A stretch of 20,468 nucleotides of DNA, taken from NCBI GenBank assembly GCA_964534355.1, contig CAZHNZ010000075.1, positions 1 through 20,468 of the forward strand, read 5' to 3'. Both the position numbers and the translations under genes were made by a program. Position 1 is the first letter of the stretch; each line of letters opens with the position of its first letter. Positions 7,448-14,734 of the stretch are shown piece after piece. The stretch is from CAXXIC01 sp964534355. GTDB lineage: Bacteria > Bacteroidota > Bacteroidia > Bacteroidales > UBA7332. The notes beneath the pieces were generated by a model that saw nothing but the letters and a program-made list of their open reading frames with translations, had not been told where the DNA came from and made no database searches.

Positions 7448-8374
7448 ATGGAGAGAGAAATTATATTCAGATTGAAATCGCCCTATCGCGATGAGTTTCA
7501 GGTGCAGGGCTTTCGCTTTGGAAAGGGAGAGAAGAGTGTGGCCATAGTCGGTTCTATACGGGGAGATGAGGTTCAGCAGCAGTTTATTTGCTCGCAAATA
7601 GTCAAAAATCTGATAGAGATTGAGGCGCGTGGCGGTATAAAGCCCGGGCACGAGATATTGGTGATACCGTCTGTCAACCACTTTTCGATGAACATCAATA
7701 AGCGGTTTTGGGCGATGGACAATACAGACATCAACCGCATGTTTCCCGGATACGACAAGGGCGAAACCACGCAGCGCATTGCGTATGCTGTATTTGAGGA
7801 GGTGCGAAAATACAAATACGGCATTCAGTTGGCGAGTTTTTACTTGCCGGGGGAGTTTATTCCGCATGTGCGAATGATGAATACCGGGTATCAGGATACT
7901 GAGCTGGCAGGCTATTTTGGCATGCCCTACGTGATGGTGAGAGAGCCTAAGCCTTATGATACGGCATTACTTAATTACAATTTGCAGATTTTCAATACGC
8001 AGGCATTTTCGATTTACTCGGGCACAACAGATACAATACACAAGCCATCGGCCAAAATAGCCTGGCTTTCTGTACTTCGTTTTTTGAGCAAAATGGATAT
8101 CATTGAATACAACTGCCACAGCGGATACAACTCGTCGGTGATATCGGATGATCATCAGGTGACCGTGAAGGCCACCTGTGGAGGCATATTGTATAATATG
8201 AGCCGGGCCAACGACGAAATAAAGGAGGGCGATTTGCTGGCAAAAATATTGGATCCATACACGGGAGAGACTTTGTGCAATATTGTTTCGCCGTGCAACG
8301 GGACGCTGTTTTTCTCTTATCAGAAGCCATTGATATCAGAACATACGGTATTGTATAAGATAATTACGTTGTAA
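7448..8374 (+). CDS. M14-type (AstE/AspA-like) paralogue lacking catalytic residues, probable pseudoenzyme
   Basis: This 308-residue protein is a paralogue of the preceding gene product. Their motif regions align almost without gaps, yet the active site is gone here. GTHGDE becomes GSIRGDE, so zinc ligand H39 becomes R38 while the glutamate stays as E41. IDIHSS becomes IQLASF, so H126 becomes A129. LVVEMG becomes FSIYSG, so E188 becomes Y190. DINRMFPG with N96-R97 is kept, so a carboxylate-binding pocket may survive. The frame is intact and the fold-forming sequence is well conserved (PSVNHFSMNINKRF, ETTQRIA, FIPHVRM), which argues for selection rather than decay. It may bind a substrate or form a heteromer with the active paralogue. 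It begins 3 bases after that gene, so both are on one transcript. Confidence 0.85.
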   Translation: MEREIIFRLKSPYRDEFQVQGFRFGKGEKSVAIVGSIRGDEVQQQFICSQIVKNLIEIEARGGIKPGHEILVIPSVNHFSMNINKRFWAMDNTDINRMFPGYDKGETTQRIAYAVFEEVRKYKYGIQLASFYLPGEFIPHVRMMNTGYQDTELAGYFGMPYVMVREPKPYDTALLNYNLQIFNTQAFSIYSGTTDTIHKPSAKIAWLSVLRFLSKMDIIEYNCHSGYNSSVISDDHQVTVKATCGGILYNMSRANDEIKEGDLLAKILDPYTGETLCNIVSPCNGTLFFSYQKPLISEHTVLYKIITL

Positions 8375-8392
8375 GTTTTAATCAAATATCCA

Positions 8393-9778
8393 TTACTTTC
8401 CTTTAACTGGTGCAGGCCAGTTTTCCGAATCCGTACGTGCAGCAGACAGATATTTCATAAAGTCTGCTACAATTTCAGGATGTTGAGCCGATACATCTTT
8501 TGTCTCATAAGGATCCTCTTTCAGGTTATACAGCTCGTAGGTCGTGCTTTTGGCCGGACGAATAATCTTCCAGTCGCCGTGTCGGGCAGCCTGGGTAGAG
8601 TAAGGGAATTCCCAATACAGATAACGGTTGTTATCGCTGCTTTTCTGTCCGGTCAGGTGGGGTTTCAGACTAATACCATCCATGCCCGATGGTGTTTGAG
8701 CCCCCGTAAACGAGGCTATTGTTGGCATTATATCCGGAAAATAAGTGAGTTGATTACTCGTCATTCCGGCTTTGAAATGGGTCGGCCATTTCGCTATCAT
8801 TGGCACACGAATGCCGCCTTCGTAAAAGTTGCCTTTCAATCCACGTAATCCACCATTGCAATTCAGTTCGCTGTGCGGAGCCATCACTGCACCGCCATTG
8901 TCAGAGACAAATATCACGATACTGTTTTTATCCAGTTTAAGTTTGCGAAGGCAGTTGAGTACTCTGCCCACATTTTTGTCAAGAGAGGTAACCAGTGCTG
9001 CGTATGTTTTGGCAGACTCACTCAGAGGCATATTTTCATATTCACCCCTCTCTTTTATGATGTAGGGTTCGTGTGGAGAGTCGTATGCCAGATACAGGAA
9101 GAACGGTTTGTTCTGATTTCGGGTTATAAACTCAATAGACTCGTCTGTCGAAATATCGTTGCAATGTCTTCCCTGAACGCCGTTTTGGTTGGCTTTAATC
9201 TCTACCAAATTAGTGTTGTCGAACCGTTTCGAGGGATAATAATAGGGGAGATTTGACTCCGGTGAGCTGACAAGCCAGCCTTTAAACTCGTCAAATCCAC
9301 GGTTCAGTGGAGTAGCTTCGGGATTAAATCCATCCTGATGCCATTTGTTGATCAATGCCGTACGATAACCCGCATTTTTCAATATCAAAGCCAGAGTGGT
9401 ATCGGTGGCCAGCAGGTTGTTGCGGCGTATTATTTGTTTGTTTTTGAGTCCTTCCATGCCACCTGCCTTGCAGAAGTTGTCCCTGATGCGTCCGTGTCCG
9501 CTGTGTTTTCCGGTAAGCAGTGCGCAACGCGATGGAGAACTCACCGCCGAGCCGGCGTATGCCTGAGTGAAGCGTACGCCTTCAGAGGCCAGTTGATCAA
9601 TATTCGGGGTTTTAATTACACGGTTGCCGTAACAGGAAGGATCGCCATACCCCATATCATCGGCAATAATAAAGATAATATTGGGTTTGGCTCCGTCGTT
9701 TGCAGCAGCCAGAGAGCTACAGGCCAGTGTGCCTAGTGCGGCATGAGTTAGATGAAGGCGTATGTTTTTGCGTGACAT
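8393..9778 (-). CDS. Secreted serine-type sulfatase (arylsulfatase A-like)
   Basis: This 461-residue alkaline phosphatase-superfamily sulfatase has an N-terminal signal peptide (about residues 1-25: MSRKNIRLHLTHAALGTLACSSLAAA). D40 and D41 in IIADDMGYG and D293-N294 in VSDNGG are metal ligands. The formylglycine motif is SSPSRCALLTG with S80 as the residue to be oxidised, so it is serine-type and would need an anaerobic radical-SAM maturase (anSME). K145 and H147 in INKWH, H236 in DSPHEP and K315 fit the usual active site. It likely removes sulfate from a host or plant/algal glycan in the periplasm. I chose the ATG at 9778 because the predicted promoter would start transcription only about 6 bases before the other candidate at 9796, which adds MYNPFI. 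It is convergent with the M14 operon (18-base gap). No SusC/SusD genes are nearby. Confidence 0.9.
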   Translation of the reverse strand: MSRKNIRLHLTHAALGTLACSSLAAANDGAKPNIIFIIADDMGYGDPSCYGNRVIKTPNIDQLASEGVRFTQAYAGSAVSSPSRCALLTGKHSGHGRIRDNFCKAGGMEGLKNKQIIRRNNLLATDTTLALILKNAGYRTALINKWHQDGFNPEATPLNRGFDEFKGWLVSSPESNLPYYYPSKRFDNTNLVEIKANQNGVQGRHCNDISTDESIEFITRNQNKPFFLYLAYDSPHEPYIIKERGEYENMPLSESAKTYAALVTSLDKNVGRVLNCLRKLKLDKNSIVIFVSDNGGAVMAPHSELNCNGGLRGLKGNFYEGGIRVPMIAKWPTHFKAGMTSNQLTYFPDIMPTIASFTGAQTPSGMDGISLKPHLTGQKSSDNNRYLYWEFPYSTQAARHGDWKIIRPAKSTTYELYNLKEDPYETKDVSAQHPEIVADFMKYLSAARTDSENWPAPVKGK

Positions 9779-9807
9779 AATAAAAGGGTTATACATTTTG
9801 CTGTTCG

Positions 9808-9815
9808 CAAAAGTA
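9808..9815 (-). promoter_or_regulatory. Probable promoter (-7 element TACTTTTG) of the sulfatase gene
   Basis: On the minus strand TACTTTTG matches TAnnTTTG. No clear -33 TTTG lies 19-20 bases upstream. Transcription would begin near 9802, which favours translation from the ATG at 9778 rather than 9796. Confidence 0.45.
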
Positions 9816-9893
9816 CAACCCTTTCTTTGTTTGTTGCCTGTTTTTTAGTTCAATTTATATAGAAAAAACGACTTTCTTATTTCTGTTTTAAAC

Positions 9894-10316
9894 TTAGTCA
9901 ATCGTTATCAGAGCCAACGCCTCATCTTCCAGTTTTGTCATTTCTGCACGTGCGTCATCGGTTTTGTCCTCCTGTCCGCACAGGTGCAAAACACCATGTA
10001 TGATAATGCGGTGCAGCTCCTGCAAATAAACTGTCTCAAATTGCTCAGAATTGCTTTTCACTGTGTCCAGACTGATAAACAGATCACCTGAAATCTTGTT
10101 TCCCTGCGTGTAGTCAAATGTGATAATATCTGTGTAATAATCGTGTTTCAGATACTGATTATTCACTTCCAGAATCTTCTCGTCATTGCAGAAGATAAAG
10201 CTCACATCGCCTGTCTTTTTGCCGTGCAAATCTGCCACTTTCTTAATCCATTCTGTCACCTCTTTCTTTCGGATGGGTGGCATCTTTACCTCTTCGGTAT
10301 AAAAACTGATTGCCAT
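9894..10316 (-). CDS. ybeY: Endoribonuclease YbeY (rRNA maturation factor)
   Basis: This 140-residue protein has the UPF0054/YbeY signature: VNNQYLKHDYYTDIITFDY (about residues 51-69), SGDLFISLDTV (77-87) and the metal site IHGVLHLCGQEDKT with H107 and H111. The usual third histidine (HGxxHLxGYDH) is replaced by the Bacteroidota-type GxxDKT arrangement, with D117 the candidate third ligand. YbeY is a single-strand-specific metal-dependent RNase involved in 16S rRNA 3'-end maturation and ribosome quality control. The gene starts 6 bases after the proA stop on the same strand, so the two are probably co-transcribed. The length is normal. Confidence 0.93.
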   Translation of the reverse strand: MAISFYTEEVKMPPIRKKEVTEWIKKVADLHGKKTGDVSFIFCNDEKILEVNNQYLKHDYYTDIITFDYTQGNKISGDLFISLDTVKSNSEQFETVYLQELHRIIIHGVLHLCGQEDKTDDARAEMTKLEDEALALITID

Positions 10317-10322
10317 ATTTGC

Positions 10323-11570
10323 CTATTTTCTGATTTGTCCTTCACCACGGATGATGTATTTGTAGCTATTGAGCTCTTCCAGTGCCATCGGGCCCCGGGC
10401 ATGTAGTTTCTGTGTACTGATGCCAATTTCGGCACCAAGTCCGAATTGTGCCCCGTCAGTAAACGCTGTAGATACATTGGAATAGACACAGGCCGCATCT
10501 ACCATTTTTTCGAAATAGCGGATGTTATCTTCGTTTTCGCTCACAATGGTTTCACTGTGTTTCGATGAGTGAAGTGTAATGTGGTCTATGGCTTCGGTAA
10601 GGCTTGATACTGCTTTTACGGACATCTTATAGGATAAAAACTCTGTACCAAAGCTCTCTTCGGTTGCCGGTTCCAGCAAATTGTCCGGATAATTATCTTT
10701 CAGGGCAGACAATGAAGTTTCATCTGCATAAATCAATACATTGCTCTCAGCCAGTTGTTTGCACAAGGCAGGTAAATCATTTACTCTGCTTTTGTGAATC
10801 AGCACACAGTCCAGTGCATTGCATACGCTCACCCGACGGGTTTTGGCGTTATTAATGATTGCCGCCCCTTTCTCTGCATCGCCAAATTCATCGAAATAGG
10901 TATGGCAAATCCCTGCGCCCGTTTCGATAACGGGTATCCGTGCATTGTCTCTCACATAGTTTATCAGCCCCTGACTTCCGCGTGGAATAATCAGATCGAC
11001 GTACCCCACAGCCTGCAATAGCTCAGTTGTGGCTTCACGATCGGGTGGCAGAAGGGTCACAATCTCTTGGTTTACACCCTTATCTGCAAGAACCTGACGA
11101 ATGATGGATACAATGGCCGTGTTTGAGTCGTGCGCATCTGTTCCCCCTTTGAGTATGCAGGCGTTGCCCGATTTCAGGCAAAGTGAGAAAACATCGAAAC
11201 TCACATTCGGACGTGCCTCGTAAATAATACCAATCACACCAAATGGAACCGAAACTTTGCTTATTTTCATCCCATTCGGGCGGGTATTTTCGCTTAATAC
11301 TCTGCCCAGGGGCGAAGGCAGTGAGGCCACATTACGGATATCAGACGCTATATCTTCGAGTCGTTTGGCCGTAAGCATCAGCCGGTCGTATTTCGGGTCG
11401 CCGGCATCCATCCGGGCCAGATCTTTGGCGTTTGCGGCAAGTATCGTTTCTGTATTTGCTACCGTGGCATCGGCCAGTGCCAATAGTATTTCGTTTATTT
11501 GATTATCTGTAAGCAGATTAATAGTGCGGCTGGCACTCTGTGTACTTTCGAAAACGGATCGTAGTTTCAT
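10323..11570 (-). CDS. proA: Glutamate-5-semialdehyde dehydrogenase (gamma-glutamyl phosphate reductase)
   Basis: This 415-residue aldehyde dehydrogenase-superfamily enzyme catalyses the NADPH-dependent reduction of gamma-glutamyl phosphate to glutamate semialdehyde, the second step of proline synthesis, in the cytosol. Hallmarks are VPFGVIGIIYEARPNVSFD (108-126), KGGTDAHDSN (141-150), IIPRGSQGLI (194-203), VIETGAGICHTYFDE (214-228) and the catalytic cysteine C250 in RRVSVCNALDCV. The length is typical. The partner gene proB (glutamate 5-kinase) is not in the window, although the two are often adjacent. It is the first gene of a two-gene unit with ybeY. Confidence 0.95.
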   Translation of the reverse strand: MKLRSVFESTQSASRTINLLTDNQINEILLALADATVANTETILAANAKDLARMDAGDPKYDRLMLTAKRLEDIASDIRNVASLPSPLGRVLSENTRPNGMKISKVSVPFGVIGIIYEARPNVSFDVFSLCLKSGNACILKGGTDAHDSNTAIVSIIRQVLADKGVNQEIVTLLPPDREATTELLQAVGYVDLIIPRGSQGLINYVRDNARIPVIETGAGICHTYFDEFGDAEKGAAIINNAKTRRVSVCNALDCVLIHKSRVNDLPALCKQLAESNVLIYADETSLSALKDNYPDNLLEPATEESFGTEFLSYKMSVKAVSSLTEAIDHITLHSSKHSETIVSENEDNIRYFEKMVDAACVYSNVSTAFTDGAQFGLGAEIGISTQKLHARGPMALEELNSYKYIIRGEGQIRK

Positions 11571-11610
11571 AGATTTCCCTGATTTTTGTGCTTTGTTTTT
11601 AATTGTATTG

Positions 11611-11618
11611 CAAAAGTA
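11611..11618 (-). promoter_or_regulatory. Probable promoter (-7 element TACTTTTG) of proA-ybeY
   Basis: On the minus strand TACTTTTG fits TAnnTTTG and lies about 40 bases before the proA ATG. A convincing -33 TTTG at the standard distance is absent. Confidence 0.5.
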
Positions 11619-11796
11619 ATCTTTTTTCAGAAAATCAGCTCTGTTCCGCTCATTTACAGCTATTATTAATCAAATTAATCAGTCTGAAATTAACTCTCTT
11701 GTTGGCGAAATTATGTTGTCTGACAGCATTCTCTTGCATTTTTTATTTTATTCAAAATATTTCAATTAATACGGAACATTTTTTTGTTTTTTATTC

Positions 11797-11804
11797 TATA
11801 TTTG
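11797..11804 (+). promoter_or_regulatory. Probable promoter (-7 element TATATTTG) of the LruC lipoprotein gene
   Basis: TATATTTG matches TAnnTTTG. The TTTG at 11783-11786 is too close (10 bases) to act as a normal -33 element. A start near 11811 would give a leader of about 80 bases. Confidence 0.45.
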
Positions 11805-11893
11805 TATTTATACGAATTTTAATTTTGATAAAAACGACTGATTTGTAATGATTGATTATTATCGATAAGCTATAACTTCTAAAACCCAATGCT

Positions 11894-14005
11894 ATGAAAA
11901 GTTCCGTACAATCCTGTATTCTGGCTCTGAAAAACAACAAATTGTTTTGGCCTACCCTGGCAATCTCTCTTTTCATAAACTTATCTTCTTGTCAAAAGGA
12001 GGAGACATCGGCAACTCCTGCAGAAGAGAAAATAGTAGTTCCTCTCAATTTTAATTTTGAGACGACGCATTCTCTTGACCTTAGTTTAACAGTCAAAGAC
12101 TTTCAGGACAAAGTGGTCAGTGGTGTGGTATGGACAGCTTATTACAGCAATCCGGTGGATGAAAATGGTAATATTTCGGATCAGGTAGATAAAATCTCTT
12201 CATTTATGACAGATTACAACGGGAATGTTGCTACACAGCTTGAAGTACCGGGACATGTGTCTCAAATCTATCTTGTTTCTTCTTATCCGGGTTATCCATC
12301 TCCTCTGATTCTTGATGCTAATAGTAAAGCTATAACTCAAACCATATATCCTGCCGGTCATGCCGGAAATCAGATGAAATCGGTAGCCGAGTTTTCACCT
12401 CAGTTGTTGTTTGAAAATGTTTCAAGTCTGGGAACATTTGACAGACTGGGTATACCCGCCTATCGCGAAGCAACCCGGGATATAATATCTAAACAATTTA
12501 AAGATAATATTGCAACATCATTACCCGAAAAGGTTCGTCTGCCATCCAGTGTAAATAAAGCATTTTTGGCAGATGCCTCTAAGGCTAATATTGAGCTTAT
12601 AGCCGATTGTGAGGTGTGGCTTACTTTTGTGACAGAAGGTGCCGGATATCTCAATTCGCTCGGATATTTCTATTATCCCACCAATACTGTTCCTCAGTCT
12701 ATTGCACAGGTTTCACGTAGATTTGTTATTTTTCCTAATTCTTCTCTTTCCGGATCAGGTGGAGGTTTGGTAGAAGGCGATAAGGTAAAACTTAAATTTT
12801 ACGATGAAGCAAAACAGATTTGGACAGATGTTTTCCCTGCGAATTATACAATAAGCTGGTTTCTGATTCCAAAGGGTTTTACCAATGTAAACAATATTGG
12901 AAAGGTTTCTGTAGCAACAGGTTTTCCTCCTCTGTATTCTATAGTACCACTTAATGAATCAAAGACACAACAATGTGTTATTCTGTTTGATGATTCCGAA
13001 GATAAAATGCTGATCGGATTTGAGGATATGCAACGTAGTTTAACTCAAACTATCGGTGATGAGGATTTTAATGATGCCTTATTTTATGCCACTGCCAATC
13101 CAATTGAAGCCATTAAAACAGATCGGTTGAATAAAATTGTAGAAGCTGTCGATACAGACAAAGACGGTGTAATCGATGTGAATGATGAATTTCCGGCTGA
13201 TCCTAAAAGAGCCTTCAGATCCTATTATCCGGCTCAAAACACCTGGGGATCGCTCGCTTACGAAGATATGTGGCCCAGTAGAGGAGATTATGATTTTAAT
13301 GATGTCGTTGTAGATTACAATACAACTATTGTAAAAAATGCCAGTGGTCTTGTGGTTGATGTTAATACGAACTACCGCTTCAGAGCAGCTGGTGCTTCTT
13401 ATCGCAATGCATTTGCCGTTCAATTTAACACCTCGCCATCCAATGTAGAGTCTGTATCCGGTTCCCGCCTCACTGCCGGTTTCTTTAGTCTGGGGACAAA
13501 TGGAGTAGAGTCTAATCAAACCTGGGCGGTAATACCTGTGGTTGATGATTTAAGTTCGTTATTTAACGGAGCTGCAATTGTCAATACACAACCTGGCGCT
13601 ACAAAATACCCGTCGGTGACAGTGCCGGTCAATGTTACATTCAAATCGGCTATAGACTTATCTACTCTTGGCGCTGCACCATATAATCCATTTATTGTAG
13701 TCAATAAAGAAAGAGGCAAAGAGGTACATTTACCGGGAAAAAAACCGACGGATTTAGTCGATATGAAAAAATTGGGCACCGGTATAGATTTAACAAGTTT
13801 TTCATCCAATAGATTTTATGTCGCAAACCAGTCTTATCCCTGGGCCTTGCATATACCGGTTCTGTTTGAATATCCGATAGAGCAAAAATCAATAGATAAG
13901 GTTTTTTATAACTTTGGTAAATGGGTGACAAGCGGTGGTACGCTATTTCCTGCATGGTATCAGAATACAGTTGCTAACGCAGACCAAACATTGATTTACA
14001 AATAG
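11894..14005 (+). CDS. LruC/DUF4114 domain surface lipoprotein
   Basis: This 703-residue protein begins with a lipoprotein signal peptide whose lipobox ends LSSC (C33). The following QKEE resembles the lysine/acidic lipoprotein export signals that send Bacteroidota lipoproteins to the cell surface. After a beta-rich N-terminal region (about 50-350) comes a DUF4114-like segment (about 360-407) with IGFEDM and GDEDFNDALF. A thrombospondin-3/calcium-binding type motif, DTDKDGVIDVNDEFPADP (about 419-437), follows. The C-terminal LruC-type domain (about 440-703) contains WGSLAYEDMWPSRGDYDFND. The many D-x-D/N repeats suggest calcium binding. The molecular function of the family is unknown; a role in the envelope or in adhesion is inferred. 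It stands between divergent proA and the exopolysaccharide operon and appears to be its own transcript. Confidence 0.82.
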   Translation: MKSSVQSCILALKNNKLFWPTLAISLFINLSSCQKEETSATPAEEKIVVPLNFNFETTHSLDLSLTVKDFQDKVVSGVVWTAYYSNPVDENGNISDQVDKISSFMTDYNGNVATQLEVPGHVSQIYLVSSYPGYPSPLILDANSKAITQTIYPAGHAGNQMKSVAEFSPQLLFENVSSLGTFDRLGIPAYREATRDIISKQFKDNIATSLPEKVRLPSSVNKAFLADASKANIELIADCEVWLTFVTEGAGYLNSLGYFYYPTNTVPQSIAQVSRRFVIFPNSSLSGSGGGLVEGDKVKLKFYDEAKQIWTDVFPANYTISWFLIPKGFTNVNNIGKVSVATGFPPLYSIVPLNESKTQQCVILFDDSEDKMLIGFEDMQRSLTQTIGDEDFNDALFYATANPIEAIKTDRLNKIVEAVDTDKDGVIDVNDEFPADPKRAFRSYYPAQNTWGSLAYEDMWPSRGDYDFNDVVVDYNTTIVKNASGLVVDVNTNYRFRAAGASYRNAFAVQFNTSPSNVESVSGSRLTAGFFSLGTNGVESNQTWAVIPVVDDLSSLFNGAAIVNTQPGATKYPSVTVPVNVTFKSAIDLSTLGAAPYNPFIVVNKERGKEVHLPGKKPTDLVDMKKLGTGIDLTSFSSNRFYVANQSYPWALHIPVLFEYPIEQKSIDKVFYNFGKWVTSGGTLFPAWYQNTVANADQTLIYK

Positions 14006-14031
14006 CTTTGTGGCCTTCGAATATCATAAAA

Positions 14032-14066
14032 ATGGGGAAGAAGAAATGCTTTTTCCCCATCTTTAT
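14032..14066 (+). terminator. Hairpin after the LruC gene, probable terminator
   Basis: The arms ATGGGGAA (14032-14039) and TTCCCCAT (14053-14060) form an 8-bp stem with a 13-base loop, 26 bases after the stop codon. The following CTTTATAAA is a poor U tract, so termination may be partial. Confidence 0.5.
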
Positions 14067-14177
14067 AAATGTGTATCCGATTATTTCTGTTTTATGGCCC
14101 GTACAATTGTTTCGTCATTGCAAAATGGCATATTTTTAATGATTAGTCTGAATTATACAAAAGAAAAGTATTAAATT

Positions 14178-14203
14178 TGTCCCCAAAAATAAAAATTGGG
14201 ACA
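14178..14203. promoter_or_regulatory. Inverted repeat upstream of the exopolysaccharide operon
   Basis: TGTCCCCAA (14178-14186) and TTGGGACA (14196-14203) are complementary over 8 pairs with one bulged C, around a 9-base A/T spacer. The repeat lies about 80 bases upstream of the predicted -7 element, so it could be an activator or repressor site. It could also fold as RNA if transcription starts further upstream. Confidence 0.35.
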
Positions 14204-14283
14204 GAAGTTTGTGTAAACAATAAAAAACATCTATATTTAACACGGATTTAGAATAAGAGCAAAATAGCAACCGGTTGGAAGAA

Positions 14284-14291
14284 TATATTTG
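14284..14291 (+). promoter_or_regulatory. Probable promoter (-7 element TATATTTG) of the exopolysaccharide operon
   Basis: TATATTTG matches TAnnTTTG, giving a start near 14298 and a leader of about 55 bases before the response-regulator ATG. No TTTG stands at the -33 position, which would fit a regulated promoter. Confidence 0.45.
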
Positions 14292-14353
14292 GTCTGTTTT
14301 GTCAAATTAATATTGTAAATTTATAATTCTTAAACTTCAATAGAAGATATTTT

Positions 14354-14734
14354 ATGAATCAGTTGATTATGTTGGTTGATGACAGACCCGAGATTGCCAA
14401 AGTCATCAGTATGTATCTGAAAGGAAGTTATGATACCATTTTTTTTGATAATGTAATCAGTGCTTTAGCCCATTTACAAAGTGGGAATTTACCCGATTTA
14501 ATTATCACGGATATCAATATGCCCGAAGTAAATGGTTTTGAATTCTTAAACCAGCTTAAATCCAGCGTTTTGTTTCGAAATATTCCGGTTTTTGTTTTAT
14601 CGAGTATCGAGAATAGCGCAGAACAAATAAAACTGTTGGAAATGGGTGCATCAGACTTTATCCTTAAGCCATTTAATCCGGAAGAACTCAAAGTAAGAAT
14701 TAAGAAATGGATCAAGAAACCAGACAAAGCGTAG
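14354..14734 (+). CDS. Single-domain response regulator (CheY-like receiver)
   Basis: This 126-residue protein is only a receiver domain. The acidic pair is D9-D10 in LVDDRPEIA, the phosphoacceptor is D53 in LIITDINMPEVNGFEFL, the conserved Ser/Thr is S83 in FVLSS, and the lysine is K105 in DFILKPFNPEEL. All phosphorylation residues are present. There is no output domain, so it should signal by protein contact. No histidine kinase is encoded in the window. Its last 28 bases overlap the sugar-transferase gene in another frame, so the two are translated together. The obvious candidate partner is the transferase's own receiver-like N-terminus. Confidence 0.93.
   Translation: MNQLIMLVDDRPEIAKVISMYLKGSYDTIFFDNVISALAHLQSGNLPDLIITDINMPEVNGFEFLNQLKSSVLFRNIPVFVLSSIENSAEQIKLLEMGASDFILKPFNPEELKVRIKKWIKKPDKA

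Larger units (their letters stand above)
11571..11893. other. Divergent intergenic region between proA and the LruC gene
   Basis: This AT-rich 323-base region carries the probable proA promoter on the minus strand and the LruC-gene promoter on the plus strand, about 180 bases apart. A perfect palindrome TTATCGATAA (11859-11868) lies in the LruC leader. An apparent open frame across 11603-11848 encodes only low-complexity Leu/Ile/Phe-rich sequence and overlaps both promoters, so I do not call it a gene. Confidence 0.5.
14006..14353. other. Intergenic region upstream of the exopolysaccharide operon
   Basis: The 348 bases hold a hairpin just after the LruC gene, a bulged inverted repeat at 14178-14203 and a -7 promoter element at 14284-14291. 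No coding sequence, RNA gene or known riboswitch was recognised here. Confidence 0.5.

Noticed and set aside
11603..11848. 81-codon open frame between proA and the LruC gene
   Set aside because: Low-complexity Leu/Ile/Phe/Cys-rich translation from AT-rich DNA. It overlaps the probable promoters on both strands and resembles no known family.
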